Positions 45,301 through 52,299 of a stretch of DNA of 64,000 bases are shown piece by piece. How positions within the stretch are numbered: position 1 is the first letter of the stretch; each line of letters begins with the position of its first letter. A program made the position numbers and the translations under genes. The notes under the pieces were generated by a model, which was given only the letters and a program-made list of their open reading frames with translations, did not search any database and had not been told where the DNA came from. This DNA is from Acholeplasmataceae bacterium UBA6150 (lineage in GTDB: Bacteria; Bacillota_I; Bacilli_A; Acholeplasmatales; UBA5453): the NCBI GenBank assembly GCA_002423145.1, contig DIUU01000012.1:62001-126000 (forward strand). The letters run 5' to 3'.

Positions 45301-45577
45301 CTCCATCAATATCAAATGGATTTCCGCTATTTTCAACAGTTAATATATTATTAACTAAAGAAATGGATACTTTGCCTTCTCTATTTTTGGATGCATCTGC
45401 AGCATTTTGCAATAGTTCTAATAATTCTCGGCCTTTATATTCTGCACTTGTATTTTCTTCGATTTTTCGATCGGATTCAATCTTGTCTGAGTATTTTCTA
45501 TAATAGTCAAAGTTTTCGTCTATTCTTTGTTCGATAAGCTTGTTATCACTTAATATTATCTTGGATTTATTCGCCAT
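39398..45577 (-). CDS. Giant sacsin/Hsp90-type GHKL ATPase protein
   Basis: A 2059-aa protein starting with ATG 45577 after AGAGGAAAA. Only the first 200 residues are recognisable: the GHKL fold of Hsp90-like and sacsin ATPases. N-box ELLQNAADA is at 54-62, G1-like VENSGNPFD at 81-89, FSTKR at 101-105, and GYKGLGFRSV, the ATP-lid glycine motif, at 114-123. The remaining 1850 residues are a long, repetitive helical-strand array with several similar blocks of the form (W/E)xxYLxxYxxxIxxFxFEVExxYxxLL, for example around nt 41650-41760 and 42240-42360. Eukaryotic sacsin likewise has large internal repeats after its ATPase. It is the first gene of the seven-gene operon, and so its probable scaffold or sensor. 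Confidence 0.85.
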   Translation of the reverse strand: MANKSKIILSDNKLIEQRIDENFDYYRKYSDKIESDRKIEENTSAEYKGRELLELLQNAADASKNREGKVSISLVNNILTVENSGNPFDIDGVRSLFSANFSTKRFNKNADFIGYKGLGFRSVLNFSNDIKIYSEKISIGYSTDSLIKFQNRLLKKQPEIIELFGIEDNELFLPFFSAPNQIPFDELSDGMSTKIVFKIYDNAIQSVKNQISNIGKTELLFNNSLKLLSLRDNQKEISIEIDLGEQFIVDEHRKIKKQIATIKHSQSNQDEVYSLYTYQDQIELYQEKKKKNEPKKYALGVAFPHEGTHINIKDNFLVSYFKTDIKNPFPFIINATFNLTADRNRLYKDDPLNKNMISNLNEFVFLALEKEYYHKKPNYNILSRLMIDTNLDFLSEDGYDFIDLFVQKRKTSKILPTKNEYKSLVDEVFYSDSDYYTILSKTNSFDDLLLSFESTQYPSLHLFLSNEKKFYDQQMFLYKFIEAKSALSREQIIKLSRLYFKTYKTDGRGHNPERVPLFFNDNDNNPLLHTVNKFIVDRLKGEYRKIAKVLDLKLVNEIEIPTIYFRELEDKESYDNYYKLTKLDENTLINRASEILKNRPISENLLNLVLSYFDTFVNHDVLQLSLNQMRKLRENAVKTLFPVITNNGPKNEFVFFSRNDDVDVSIFITKLKDGYRYNVTNFIDDKKTHSFLVAIGVAHLTNEQIYNSIDKDSYSSTLKVFEANKWYLENYKKLTAIDSKKKTDDNYSVITLNGETRSINSIYKNDRDLLTLNEFATLGIFFCDYKQTFGKREKDGVTFLEDKEKPLDVNDLLDRVIKMNQIEIIYKLWKNNKSEINNSNIKQKERALNIRLPESLTNSYTPADSLFFESSKFSELKRRLTKIKYVLIDVNKEKEFYSFLGVKELDRETLKQLIIDEKETFALPFLYYGQFKTLPTDKKDIRNNLINKTANIEYYAKDVSKNSIYESLEIKFKNLSEIETIYRLILQSNIHEETLINYLELIDYKEINNQTVYGRCIEILKDKNSKISLLDAAHISLHDLLFKKEKFLTLKIESPMYLPTIGGVYKLNSDKLKYLSDKEWIKYLKNYETNIVDFPFEVEDKYYELLSVQKIDKSSLEEVIITTNDRFILPYLYYVEYKSVITEKESLKNEIISKIGKSFTYFSTNSSYQTYVTNMSINCFHIDNILELFRSKMSKSVNTHSMTTYMTNIGFVHVNEKVFFNICVDILHKKPNNQVCDFAQKYLYEICYLRDKTFDKPLETVIYMSTIKGQYQKSSQLQYYLLDNQWLKYISKYPKDIAFFKFEVKSEYIKMLNLENVTKEILIEFIKHFYENCKEKNNLVDFNRFLFTQKSVISLVNEIDIMFPFLNQFEYASRTLLIEDITQQKILTHQSIPWINRESVREYFQSDLEFKETLNLIKFKIFDNLTMFHHTIEAIRDGIDLSFESIIAILKDYYTVIEIENYRNEIKGLNRIIFNPETTFIDNSNIFYLLKAIQFNINVILINPIDISFYQTLGINQMTNLSIAKIILSTLLTEELSIIKHVEKVNLLFTLYKNHKTDIKNIINQDFDSSFDGYLLSTDVNCEKFSTTSRILFGPSYGKHLNEYVFKKPWNHFLSNQYIREDNHKEYREFFTLLGVQNTIQPVIESIFVYKLSEYPTFKRSLDSNKATWRNKVTISHIPSLITTLTESQNVKTLEYIETIKDYVFKMSPYELNGKRYEFKKFDWCKLIDTRWIDIQDNKYKPSDTTLIEEYDFSPHLVKMNNTALLIYSETLQKIGVVMNYNMITIAKFYAILLDWKNQSTVETIRFYDIMLQIYALKTIEIDSKEVESSKTKFINQAKLLGKSSNNYGYYAISELAIVDKTITNHDISCIPKLYLNDTNYTLQHELFDIRYLSSVSIIQQDCVLIDIADEIMTFLGNRLTHFDYLFDDAYLKNKIHFMFLKSATFKIMNDTVVLDDYEYLIDCSKNCIYFKLPDDISSVLQVITNVSFLKIFIKSLTTISNDEIANTLLTILLLDENQISTYKEIKGTTLVEKEQKEILFELIKPSKRTILEKIFKWR

Positions 45578-45634
45578 TATAGTTTTCCTCTTTTGTGAAC
45601 TTTTAAAATAACACGAAAGCCTTAATTAATAAAT

Positions 45635-45643
45635 ATTATAGCA
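45635..45643 (-). promoter_or_regulatory. Extended -10 promoter of the sacsin-like operon
   Basis: On the minus strand TGC-TATAAT (TATAAT at 45635-45640) lies about 58 bases before the ATG at 45577. No convincing -35 box is at 17 bases, as is usual for extended -10 promoters. It is the only obvious promoter for the 12-kb operon. Confidence 0.5.
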
Positions 45644-45869
45644 TGTTTTTAATATTGAAAGATAGCCGTGAATAATTTGTATTTTTTATAAACCGACATC
45701 ATCGATATAGTAATTAATTAGGATAAAAGTCTTGATAAGTAATACAGTAACTTTTCACCTTTATGTAATCTTTCAACTGCTGTTGTTTCATTAAGGTAGA
45801 CCCTACAAATAATTAAAGTTGTATAGGTTTGGACAGGGGGGATTTTTCATTATGTAAATACATTTAAAA

Positions 45870-46654
45870 TTAGTAAAGAAACATAAATCAGAGCCATCAA
45901 AGAGTATCAATCAGTGAACAAATCAATTATGGTAATCACAAATGAATTAGGTATCAATATGCGGAATAAAATGAATTATAATGAGAAACGAATTAGACGA
46001 TTGATGAGGAAATTAGGTGTATCTTCAGTCATCCGTAGAATGCGTAAGGGCTGTATTAAAGTGAGACCCGAGATTACTGCAGAGAATATTTTAAACAGAC
46101 AATTTGATGCTAGTAATCCGAATGAGAAATGGTTAACTGATGTCACCGAGTTCAAGGTGATTGAATCAAATACGAAGTTATACTTAAGTGCCATAATCGA
46201 TCTGTTTGACGCCAGTATCATCAGTCACAAGATAGGCATATCCAATAACAATCAGTTGGTGAATGAAACCTTTGAAAAAGCATTCAAACAGAATCCTAAA
46301 GCTAAACCGATGGTTCGCAGTGATAGAGGGTTTCAATACACGAATAAAGTGTTTCAAAAGAAGCTCACTTCTAGAAGCATGACCGTGAGTATGTCTAGAG
46401 TTGCCTGGTGTATTGACAATGGACCGATGGAAAGTTTCTGTGGGACACTAAAATCCGAAAAGTACTACTTAAATCAATTTTACGACATCAATTAACTCAA
46501 AGTAGCCATCGACCAATACATCCAGTTTTACAATGAACAAAGGTGCCAAGAAAAACCAAAAGGCTTAACTCCGATGGAATCTTGGAATCAAACCTTAAAA
46601 ATTGGATCAACTATTTAATTATTTCCACTGTCTAGTTAACAGAGGGCGGTTCAA
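45870..46654 (+). mobile_element. Decayed IS3-family insertion sequence, left end missing
   Basis: The right end holds a terminal sequence whose complement begins TGAACCGCCCTC (46643-46654), typical of IS3/IS150-type ends. No matching left inverted repeat or orfA was found between 45600 and 45887. The coding remnant is listed separately. It lies just upstream of the seven-gene operon and faces the other way. Confidence 0.6.
45887..46618 (+). pseudogene. IS3-family transposase (OrfB, DDE) remnant
   Basis: The frame reads IRAIKEYQSVNKS, the start of the OrfB HTH_21/integrase core, then the DDE catalytic positions: WLTDVTEF (Asp), RSDRGFQY (Asp) and PMESFCGTLKSE (Glu). An in-frame TAA at 46493-46495 cuts off the last 40 codons, which continue as LKVAIDQYIQFYNEQRCQ and TPMESW to TAA 46618. 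The segment that is normally SYGYRRI is corrupted to SIMVI. The N-terminal half and OrfA are missing, so it cannot transpose. Confidence 0.8.
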
Positions 46655-46694
46655 AAATGATTTTCTTGTTTTCTTTATTATTAGCATTCAGTGT

Positions 46695-47165
46695 CTAATA
46701 TTGTTGTAAATTAATCCCACTGATTTCATAAGCTTTTTCCCATCCATTAGGTCTACTGTTTTTAAACTTGTTTTCATTTAGTCTTTTAACGTCATTTTTT
46801 GAAATGAGTGCTGTAAAATCATTAACTATGGTTTCATGAGCACTTGTTTTACCACTAAGAAAGTCCCTTATTAATTCATTGACTGGGTTACAATGATCGA
46901 GATGGAGTTTTTTACTTTGGTTGGCTTTACGAAATAATCTATGATTTAAAATATTGAAATCTAGTTCACTTATATATTGACTAGCTTCTATTGAAATATA
47001 TTTAGGTGATTCATCAAATGTTTTTTGTCTCAATATTCTTTCAATGCATACTTTGATATGACGTCGAGTTACTTCATCATTTAGTTTTCGATACACTTCT
47101 CTTAGTTCATTTAACACGATTTCAAATGAAACTAAATTGTAGTTTACTTTAGGTTTACTAATCAT
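46695..47165 (-). CDS. Hypothetical protein, possible HNH-like C-terminus
   Basis: A 156-aa protein with AGGAG before ATG 47165. The C-terminal half (LHLDHCNPVNELIRDFLSG ... ALISKNDVKRLNENKFKNSRPNGWEKAY) resembles conflict-associated proteins in which an H-x-x-P segment is followed by an ISKxExxxLN...RP-x-x-W tail. This faintly suggests an HNH-like nuclease, but only one histidine pair is visible and the call is tentative. It stands 17 bases after the LRR gene. Confidence 0.5.
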   Translation of the reverse strand: MISKPKVNYNLVSFEIVLNELREVYRKLNDEVTRRHIKVCIERILRQKTFDESPKYISIEASQYISELDFNILNHRLFRKANQSKKLHLDHCNPVNELIRDFLSGKTSAHETIVNDFTALISKNDVKRLNENKFKNSRPNGWEKAYEISGINLQQY

Positions 47166-47181
47166 ATCTATTCTCCTGTTA

Positions 47182-49083
47182 TTATTTTTTATTGTTGATT
47201 GATTCTCTTATTTTCGGATAATTCAAGCGATTCTCGATATTTGTCATATCTAAGCCTGTATTCCAATTCATTTCGATGGTTTCAAAATGATTAGGAATAG
47301 ATACATGCTTCAAATGAGGACAATTCCCTATGAAATTGGACTGTAGCTTAATTATTGAATCTGGTACGTATAATGACTCTATTGTTTTAGACCCGTAAAA
47401 TGCACTTGCTTCAATATGGGTTACTTTTTGGTTCTCAACATATTCCCTAATTATTGTGTTTCCCTTTAGACTAAAGTCATCATGTCCCACAACATATGCT
47501 GTATCAAATTCATTTAAAAGATATATTACACCTTCTATGGTGACGATTGATTTTGCTTCGTTATATACCTTCATGTTATCGTACTTTGATTTTTCAAGCG
47601 ATAAGTCTAGCGGTGAACCTTCTGGTCCCATAATGTACAATTTGATATCGTTATGATTGTCAAATAAATGCTCTCCAATCAAACAACCGGGATCACCAAT
47701 AACCACTGTACGCAGATTATGATTGTGTTGAAATGCCAAATCACCGATTGAGTTTACTTTTGAACCTAACACAATAACTGCAATCTGAGTTCCGTATAAA
47801 CTCATGGGTTCTATTGTTTCTAAAGTGTTAGGCAATATTAACTGACATAAACTATGACAGTCTTGGAAACAAGATTCACCTAAAATAGTTATACTTTCAC
47901 CTAGATGAACGGTGTGTAAACTTTGACAGCCTGCAGCAAAATTCGCAGGTATTATTTTAATGTTGTTTGATATTTGTAACTTTTCAAGATAAATACAATT
48001 GTAGAATACACCACGCCCGATGTAATCTAATTCATGGGGAATGTGTATTTCTTTAATATGACTAAATGCAAAAGCCATGTCATGTATCTTTTGTATACTA
48101 TACGGTATGTAAACCGATGTTAAATATATAGCTTGATAAAATGCGTATGGAGCAATCTCAGTGACTCGATATCCAACATTGTCATGAATAATAAATGGTC
48201 GTATATTCAAATGTTCAAAGCGATCATTAGCATAACTTAATATAACTGCTGTTTGATTTTTAAATAATGCATAAGTTAGGTTGCTGTCTTCTTTTAAATC
48301 CATATAACCATAGTAAACAAGATTTTGGTCAATATTCCATTCTGGTTGGAATTTCACATCAGATTCATCCCTTAACAATAAGGTTGCTCTTACTGAATCT
48401 TTAAATACCCATTTTCCCATTAATGAGATTTCGCTGAAAATTTCCACTTTACGTAAACTTTGACAATCACTGAATGCTTCATCATGAATATCTATCGTGT
48501 CACTAGTGATGAGTAAATCCTCTAACATGCTACAACCCATGAATGCTTCTTTCCCTATCCATTTAACGCTATTAGGAATAAGAATTTTCTTCAGATTAAA
48601 TGCATCCTTAAAACAACTATGATGTATGCCAATTACTGAATAATCGTTATTAACAATATCCGTGATTAAAATCATTCGTCCGTATTTCCCAAAACCTATT
48701 TTTCTTGATTCTGTTAATCGATTATCAATAACAATAGCGGTTTTGTCTTTGAATAAGGCATAAACGACATCATCGTCTTCGTACAAACCCACCAAATCAT
48801 CTCGATACGTCACATTATTCGACAAATCAGGCATATGGTTATATGAGTAAACTGACAAATCGTCATTGTTACTAAAAATTGCCTTTGAAATTGAAGTGAT
48901 ATTTTTACCAAGTATTAATACACTCATAGCTGGGTTAATTTGAAAAGTATCTTGAATACCAACGACGGGTTTCTGTGCCAATTCATTTGGAATAAGAACA
49001 ACCTTATCTTGTCCAAAATAGTTAGTTAAAACATATCCTTTGTTTTTTTCATCATATACAAATTGAAAATCTTGATTATTCAT
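47182..49083 (-). CDS. BspA-like leucine-rich repeat (LRR_5) protein, cytoplasmic
   Basis: The start is ATG 49083, six bases after GGAGG; an earlier in-frame codon at 49110 lacks a ribosome site. The product is 633 aa, largely LRR_5 repeats of about 23 residues with the pattern I-P-x-S-V/I-x-x-I-G-x-x-A-F-x-x-C/N-x-x-L-x-x-V, e.g. IPNSVKWIGKEAFMGCSMLE and LPNTLETIEPMSLYG. No signal peptide, lipobox or sorting signal is present, unlike surface BspA proteins. It overlaps the preceding gene by eight bases. Protein-protein recognition inside the cell is the likely role. Confidence 0.8.
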   Translation of the reverse strand: MNNQDFQFVYDEKNKGYVLTNYFGQDKVVLIPNELAQKPVVGIQDTFQINPAMSVLILGKNITSISKAIFSNNDDLSVYSYNHMPDLSNNVTYRDDLVGLYEDDDVVYALFKDKTAIVIDNRLTESRKIGFGKYGRMILITDIVNNDYSVIGIHHSCFKDAFNLKKILIPNSVKWIGKEAFMGCSMLEDLLITSDTIDIHDEAFSDCQSLRKVEIFSEISLMGKWVFKDSVRATLLLRDESDVKFQPEWNIDQNLVYYGYMDLKEDSNLTYALFKNQTAVILSYANDRFEHLNIRPFIIHDNVGYRVTEIAPYAFYQAIYLTSVYIPYSIQKIHDMAFAFSHIKEIHIPHELDYIGRGVFYNCIYLEKLQISNNIKIIPANFAAGCQSLHTVHLGESITILGESCFQDCHSLCQLILPNTLETIEPMSLYGTQIAVIVLGSKVNSIGDLAFQHNHNLRTVVIGDPGCLIGEHLFDNHNDIKLYIMGPEGSPLDLSLEKSKYDNMKVYNEAKSIVTIEGVIYLLNEFDTAYVVGHDDFSLKGNTIIREYVENQKVTHIEASAFYGSKTIESLYVPDSIIKLQSNFIGNCPHLKHVSIPNHFETIEMNWNTGLDMTNIENRLNYPKIRESINNKK

Positions 49084-49423
49084 GGTTGTCCTCCATAGGT
49101 TCTCGTCCATTCACTTTATACTTTATATCATATGCGTCACACAGTAATTCAATGCTGTCAACAGCATGAATTTTGTATAAATATACACCATTTAGAAATA
49201 GGAACAATTTTCTTCTCTCAAACTCATTTATATGCTCTTGAGTACCAAAATAACTTGGAACAAACTCAAATGATTCATAGATAATATGTGGTCCATACTC
49301 ATAAGCCATTAAGTATTGACTATAATTTTCAAAAGTTACTTGATCAAAATAAATTCTCATCTTTGGATATATGGTATCAACTAATTTGGGCGAAAAATCT
49401 ATAAGAAGTTTTATTTTTTCCAT
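49076..49423 (-). CDS. Hypothetical protein coupled to the LRR gene
   Basis: The start is ATG 49423, preceded by AAGGAAGGGG; the longer frame from 49507 has no ribosome site. The product is 115 aa, soluble, aromatic-rich (MRIYFDQVTFENYSQYLMAYEY), of no known family. Its end overlaps the LRR start, so the two are co-translated. Confidence 0.6.
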   Translation of the reverse strand: MEKIKLLIDFSPKLVDTIYPKMRIYFDQVTFENYSQYLMAYEYGPHIIYESFEFVPSYFGTQEHINEFERRKLFLFLNGVYLYKIHAVDSIELLCDAYDIKYKVNGREPMEDNHE

Positions 49424-49436
49424 AATATCCCCTTCC

Positions 49437-49766
49437 TTAATCAAATACCGAGTAATAGTGGTCAACACCGATGACACGATAGTCTTTAACCATTTGCTTT
49501 TCTTCATTCACCCATCGATAAGCTAGTTCTAAAGCGGTATTTTCATCTCTAACAAAGAATATGACTTTGACAGTTGAGGAGCGACATCTCGTGTTTTTAG
49601 AAATGAGAGAGTCGACAATGAATAAATTATTCTCTTTTTCCAAAACATAGGTATCCATAGGAGGTTCAAGATAGTCGCAATTTATACAAACTTGTTGAGA
49701 AAATCCTTTGTCTGTATATTCTTCTTCAGGATATAGTCTTTCTCGTATAATATAGTGATTAGGCAT
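49437..49766 (-). CDS. Hypothetical small protein
   Basis: A 109-aa soluble protein with AAGGAG nine bases before ATG 49766. CINCDYLEPP is a single Cys-x-x-Cys pair; TVKVIFFVRDENTALELAYRW is a strand-helix unit. No family recognised. First gene of the unit with the LRR protein. Confidence 0.55.
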   Translation of the reverse strand: MPNHYIIRERLYPEEEYTDKGFSQQVCINCDYLEPPMDTYVLEKENNLFIVDSLISKNTRCRSSTVKVIFFVRDENTALELAYRWVNEEKQMVKDYRVIGVDHYYSVFD

Positions 49767-49806
49767 ATAAATACACTCCTTAGTTGTGTCTATATTATAT
49801 TATTAA

Positions 49807-49833
49807 ATAAAAAAGGGAAAAACATGTTTTCCC
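49807..49833 (-). terminator. Rho-independent terminator
   Basis: GGGAAAA and TTTTCCC (49815-49821 / 49827-49833) pair around 5 bases; on the minus strand TTTTTTATTT follows. It ends the 49845-50348 transcript. Confidence 0.7.
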
Positions 49834-49844
49834 ACACTTGACTT

Positions 49845-50348
49845 TTACAAATATTGTTGTTTATCATAAAACAAAGTATCACATCCACGACCGATTAATA
49901 CCCTATCTAAACCTTCGAAATCTAAAAATTGTTCCTCAATCGCTTTTTTAAGAATTTTATCTCGAGTATTATCACTAAAAGTATATTTGGCTGACTTTAA
50001 TATCTCTATGGCCTCGTGAATATTGCACTCTAGTCCAAAGATAATTTTAATGATGGTGTCTCTAGTTGGTATTGAATCTTTCTTTATTTTGCTCATGTAA
50101 TTATTATAATCTACATCTATTTTTTTGAATACACTAGCCCATGATCGATTAGGTCCCAAAATCCTATTTATTGTTGAAAAGAAATCCGAACCTTTATCGT
50201 CATTCAAATCATTAGCAAAAGATTTAAAATCATTTAGTGAAATGAAGGATAGTGTGTCTGGATTATGGGATGAATGTTTTTGTTTTTTTCTTATTTCATC
50301 CATCATAAACATCTTATCAAGCAGTTTTTCAAATTCAATGAGTGTCAT
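49845..50348 (-). CDS. Hypothetical helical protein with HTH-like C-terminal half
   Basis: A 167-aa helical protein. The middle and C-terminal parts (NYMSKIKKDSIPTRDTIIKIIFGL, then IHEAIEILKSAKYTFSDNTRDKIL) match a recurring regulator pattern: an SxIxxG-like HTH turn, PxRDxIIxLxFGL, then a helix pair EAxxLLxxAxYxFS. Such proteins lie near phage or abortive-infection genes. It diverges from the gene at 50433 over 84 bases and may regulate it. Confidence 0.6.
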   Translation of the reverse strand: MTLIEFEKLLDKMFMMDEIRKKQKHSSHNPDTLSFISLNDFKSFANDLNDDKGSDFFSTINRILGPNRSWASVFKKIDVDYNNYMSKIKKDSIPTRDTIIKIIFGLECNIHEAIEILKSAKYTFSDNTRDKILKKAIEEQFLDFEGLDRVLIGRGCDTLFYDKQQYL

Positions 50349-50432
50349 AACTATTACCTCGTTTATTTTATTGTATCAAAAAATATTTAAAGTCTAAAGA
50401 ACATGTTAATATATATTTAGGAGATGATAATC

Positions 50433-50789
50433 ATGAATGCTCAAATGACTTATAAAGATTTAATATCTGAAATAATAACTTTTTATATCCCAAATATTTA
50501 TTCCGAAATTGAGTACCGTCCCAATGAATCATCCTGTGACTTTGATAATGTTAAAAGGGAAACCAACTTAATCATCGGGATTGATGGATGTATACTGTCT
50601 ATTCAATATATCAAAAATAAGATTCCCAACATTATTATCATTAATCTATGTGAAAAAACCATTTGCAGAGTGGGTAATTTACTTACAAGTCCTGAAACGA
50701 AATTCTTCGATTTACATGGTTTTAGGCTTGATAATGATTTTGAAAAATCATCTGGTCAAAGAATAGATGATTGGTGGCTTGATGAATGA
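50433..50789 (+). CDS. Hypothetical protein
   Basis: The start is ATG 50433, nine bases after AGGAG (50419-50423); the ATG at 50424 touches that site. The product is about 118 aa with an alpha/beta pattern (TNLIIGIDGCILSIQY; NIIIINLCEKTICRV) and an acidic WWLDE end. No family recognised. It is one of the few plus-strand genes of the island. Confidence 0.55.
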   Translation: MNAQMTYKDLISEIITFYIPNIYSEIEYRPNESSCDFDNVKRETNLIIGIDGCILSIQYIKNKIPNIIIINLCEKTICRVGNLLTSPETKFFDLHGFRLDNDFEKSSGQRIDDWWLDE

Positions 50790-50864
50790 TTTTTCTTTGG
50801 TCTAGTCCATTGGGTTACAATATTTCTAATGGTGTCAGTCAATTATTGATCTGACATTTTTTAT

Positions 50865-51115
50865 TCAATTTTCAAGTTTGATCATATTTTTAAGTTCATT
50901 CAAAGTATAAGCTTCATTCTTAACTTTAGTATGCAGCATCACATGGCAGTTTGGACAAACTGGAATTAGATCTTTAATAGGATTAATTTCATAATTACCT
51001 GTTTTAGTACTCACGTGATCAATATGATGAATGTAAATATATCGGTAACCTATGTTTCCATATACTTTTTGGATTGGTATGGAAATTAAACAATGAGTTA
51101 TAAAATATTTTTAAA
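50865..51115 (-). pseudogene. C-terminal remnant of an HNH endonuclease
   Basis: A minus-strand frame without a start codon reads THCLISIPIQKVYGNIGYRY, then IYIHHIDHVSTKTGNYEIN and PIKDLIPVCPNCHVMLH, ending TGA 50865. This is the classic core of HNH nucleases of the restriction type: a C-x-x-x block before YGxxG, then HH, then N-P and a CPNCHxMLH zinc-knuckle end. The first CxxC is already damaged, and nothing of the N-terminal domain remains. It is a dead fragment of a restriction endonuclease. Confidence 0.75.
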
Positions 51116-51192
51116 GTTCATATTTAGATATGTTTTTAGTTATATTCTTTGATTTGATGTTCACTCTATATGTATATTATATACCTCAATGC

Positions 51193-51223
51193 AAAAAAAA
51201 GAACTTCGACATCGAAGCTCTTT
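51193..51223 (-). terminator. Rho-independent terminator
   Basis: GAGCTTCGA and TCGAAGTTC (minus strand, one G-T pair) form a stem with a very small loop, followed by eight T residues (51193-51200). It ends the 51297-52145 transcript. Confidence 0.7.
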
Positions 51224-51296
51224 AGTTGTCATAGTTCATCAACATACCTATGTGTTTGAATACTTTGTTTTCTATCTACAATCGTTAATCCTAAAT

Positions 51297-52145
51297 TTAG
51301 AGCCAAACCACAAATGCTATTACAAGCATTACTCCAAAGAGAAAATCCCATGGGGTATCGATGAATTTGGGAAACTTCTTTTTAATTGATTTGAATAACC
51401 CTGTAGATAGGATATGGATAATCATGGTTGGTGTTGTCAGCAATAACACAATGATGATATCTTCATTGCTGATTCTTTCAATCGGATAATTGAAGAAATA
51501 GATGGCTGCTGATATCATCAATAACTCCATAAATGCGAAATAGAGTAAATAAGGTTTATTCGGTAATGCCATACGCATGTGAACTGAATCTATGGGTTTA
51601 TCTTTGAAAATGAATTCAATGATGTCTTTGGTAGAATGATAGATATGATATTTGAATTTAGATTGATAAGCAGTATTAAAAGATTCTTTATCTGAAATAC
51701 TATCTTTATGGATCAACAGTGTCACTTTATTTAAATCTTTGATGTTATAAGAATTCAATTCTGCTTCAATACCCAATTCAAAGGGTATCAGTGTTTTATT
51801 AGTGCTTCTAATGAATAATTCATGATTCTTGTATATCAGGGTTGTTGTATCTGGAAAGATATATACCATACCCTCGTCATCCTTTAAATATACATAGTCT
51901 TGATCTGATTTACATACTTCAATGGGTAGTCCTAGTTTTAATGCGGTATGATAGGTTCTCAATACCTCATTGGTCATCGCTAACAAGCGGTACTTAAGTT
52001 TTGTTTGTTGATAGAAAGGACTTCTTTTATATCGGTATTTTTCAAATGGCATGATGCAGATATATCCTATTGACCAAAACAATAAAATCACCAATAACAA
52101 AGGTGATACTGCGATTAGAAATAAAATGGGTAAAAACTTTTTCAT
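51297..52145 (-). CDS. Membrane protein of unknown function
   Basis: The start is ATG 52145 after AAGGAG. The product is 282 aa: an N-terminal membrane segment (residues 3-28), a cytoplasmic or external domain of about 170 residues, and two or three C-terminal membrane segments (about 205-225, 232-255 and 265-282). The soluble part has a strand-rich pattern (VYLKDDEGMVYIFPDTTTLIY). No family recognised. Confidence 0.6.
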   Translation of the reverse strand: MKKFLPILFLIAVSPLLLVILLFWSIGYICIMPFEKYRYKRSPFYQQTKLKYRLLAMTNEVLRTYHTALKLGLPIEVCKSDQDYVYLKDDEGMVYIFPDTTTLIYKNHELFIRSTNKTLIPFELGIEAELNSYNIKDLNKVTLLIHKDSISDKESFNTAYQSKFKYHIYHSTKDIIEFIFKDKPIDSVHMRMALPNKPYLLYFAFMELLMISAAIYFFNYPIERISNEDIIIVLLLTTPTMIIHILSTGLFKSIKKKFPKFIDTPWDFLFGVMLVIAFVVWL

Positions 52146-52299
52146 GTTGTACTCCTTATATTTTAGAAACTCAATTTGATAATGCGTAAATATCAATTTA
52201 TGAAAACTTTCTATGTCTCGTGACTGCTTAAAGTCCTATTTAGTTAAATAAACATTATTTCATTTTGTGTTTAGTTATCTAAACATGGCCTGTTGGAGA

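Noticed and set aside
51189..51389. Plus-strand frame starting at 51189
   Set aside because: It crosses a terminator hairpin and runs antisense into a membrane-protein gene; no ribosome site.
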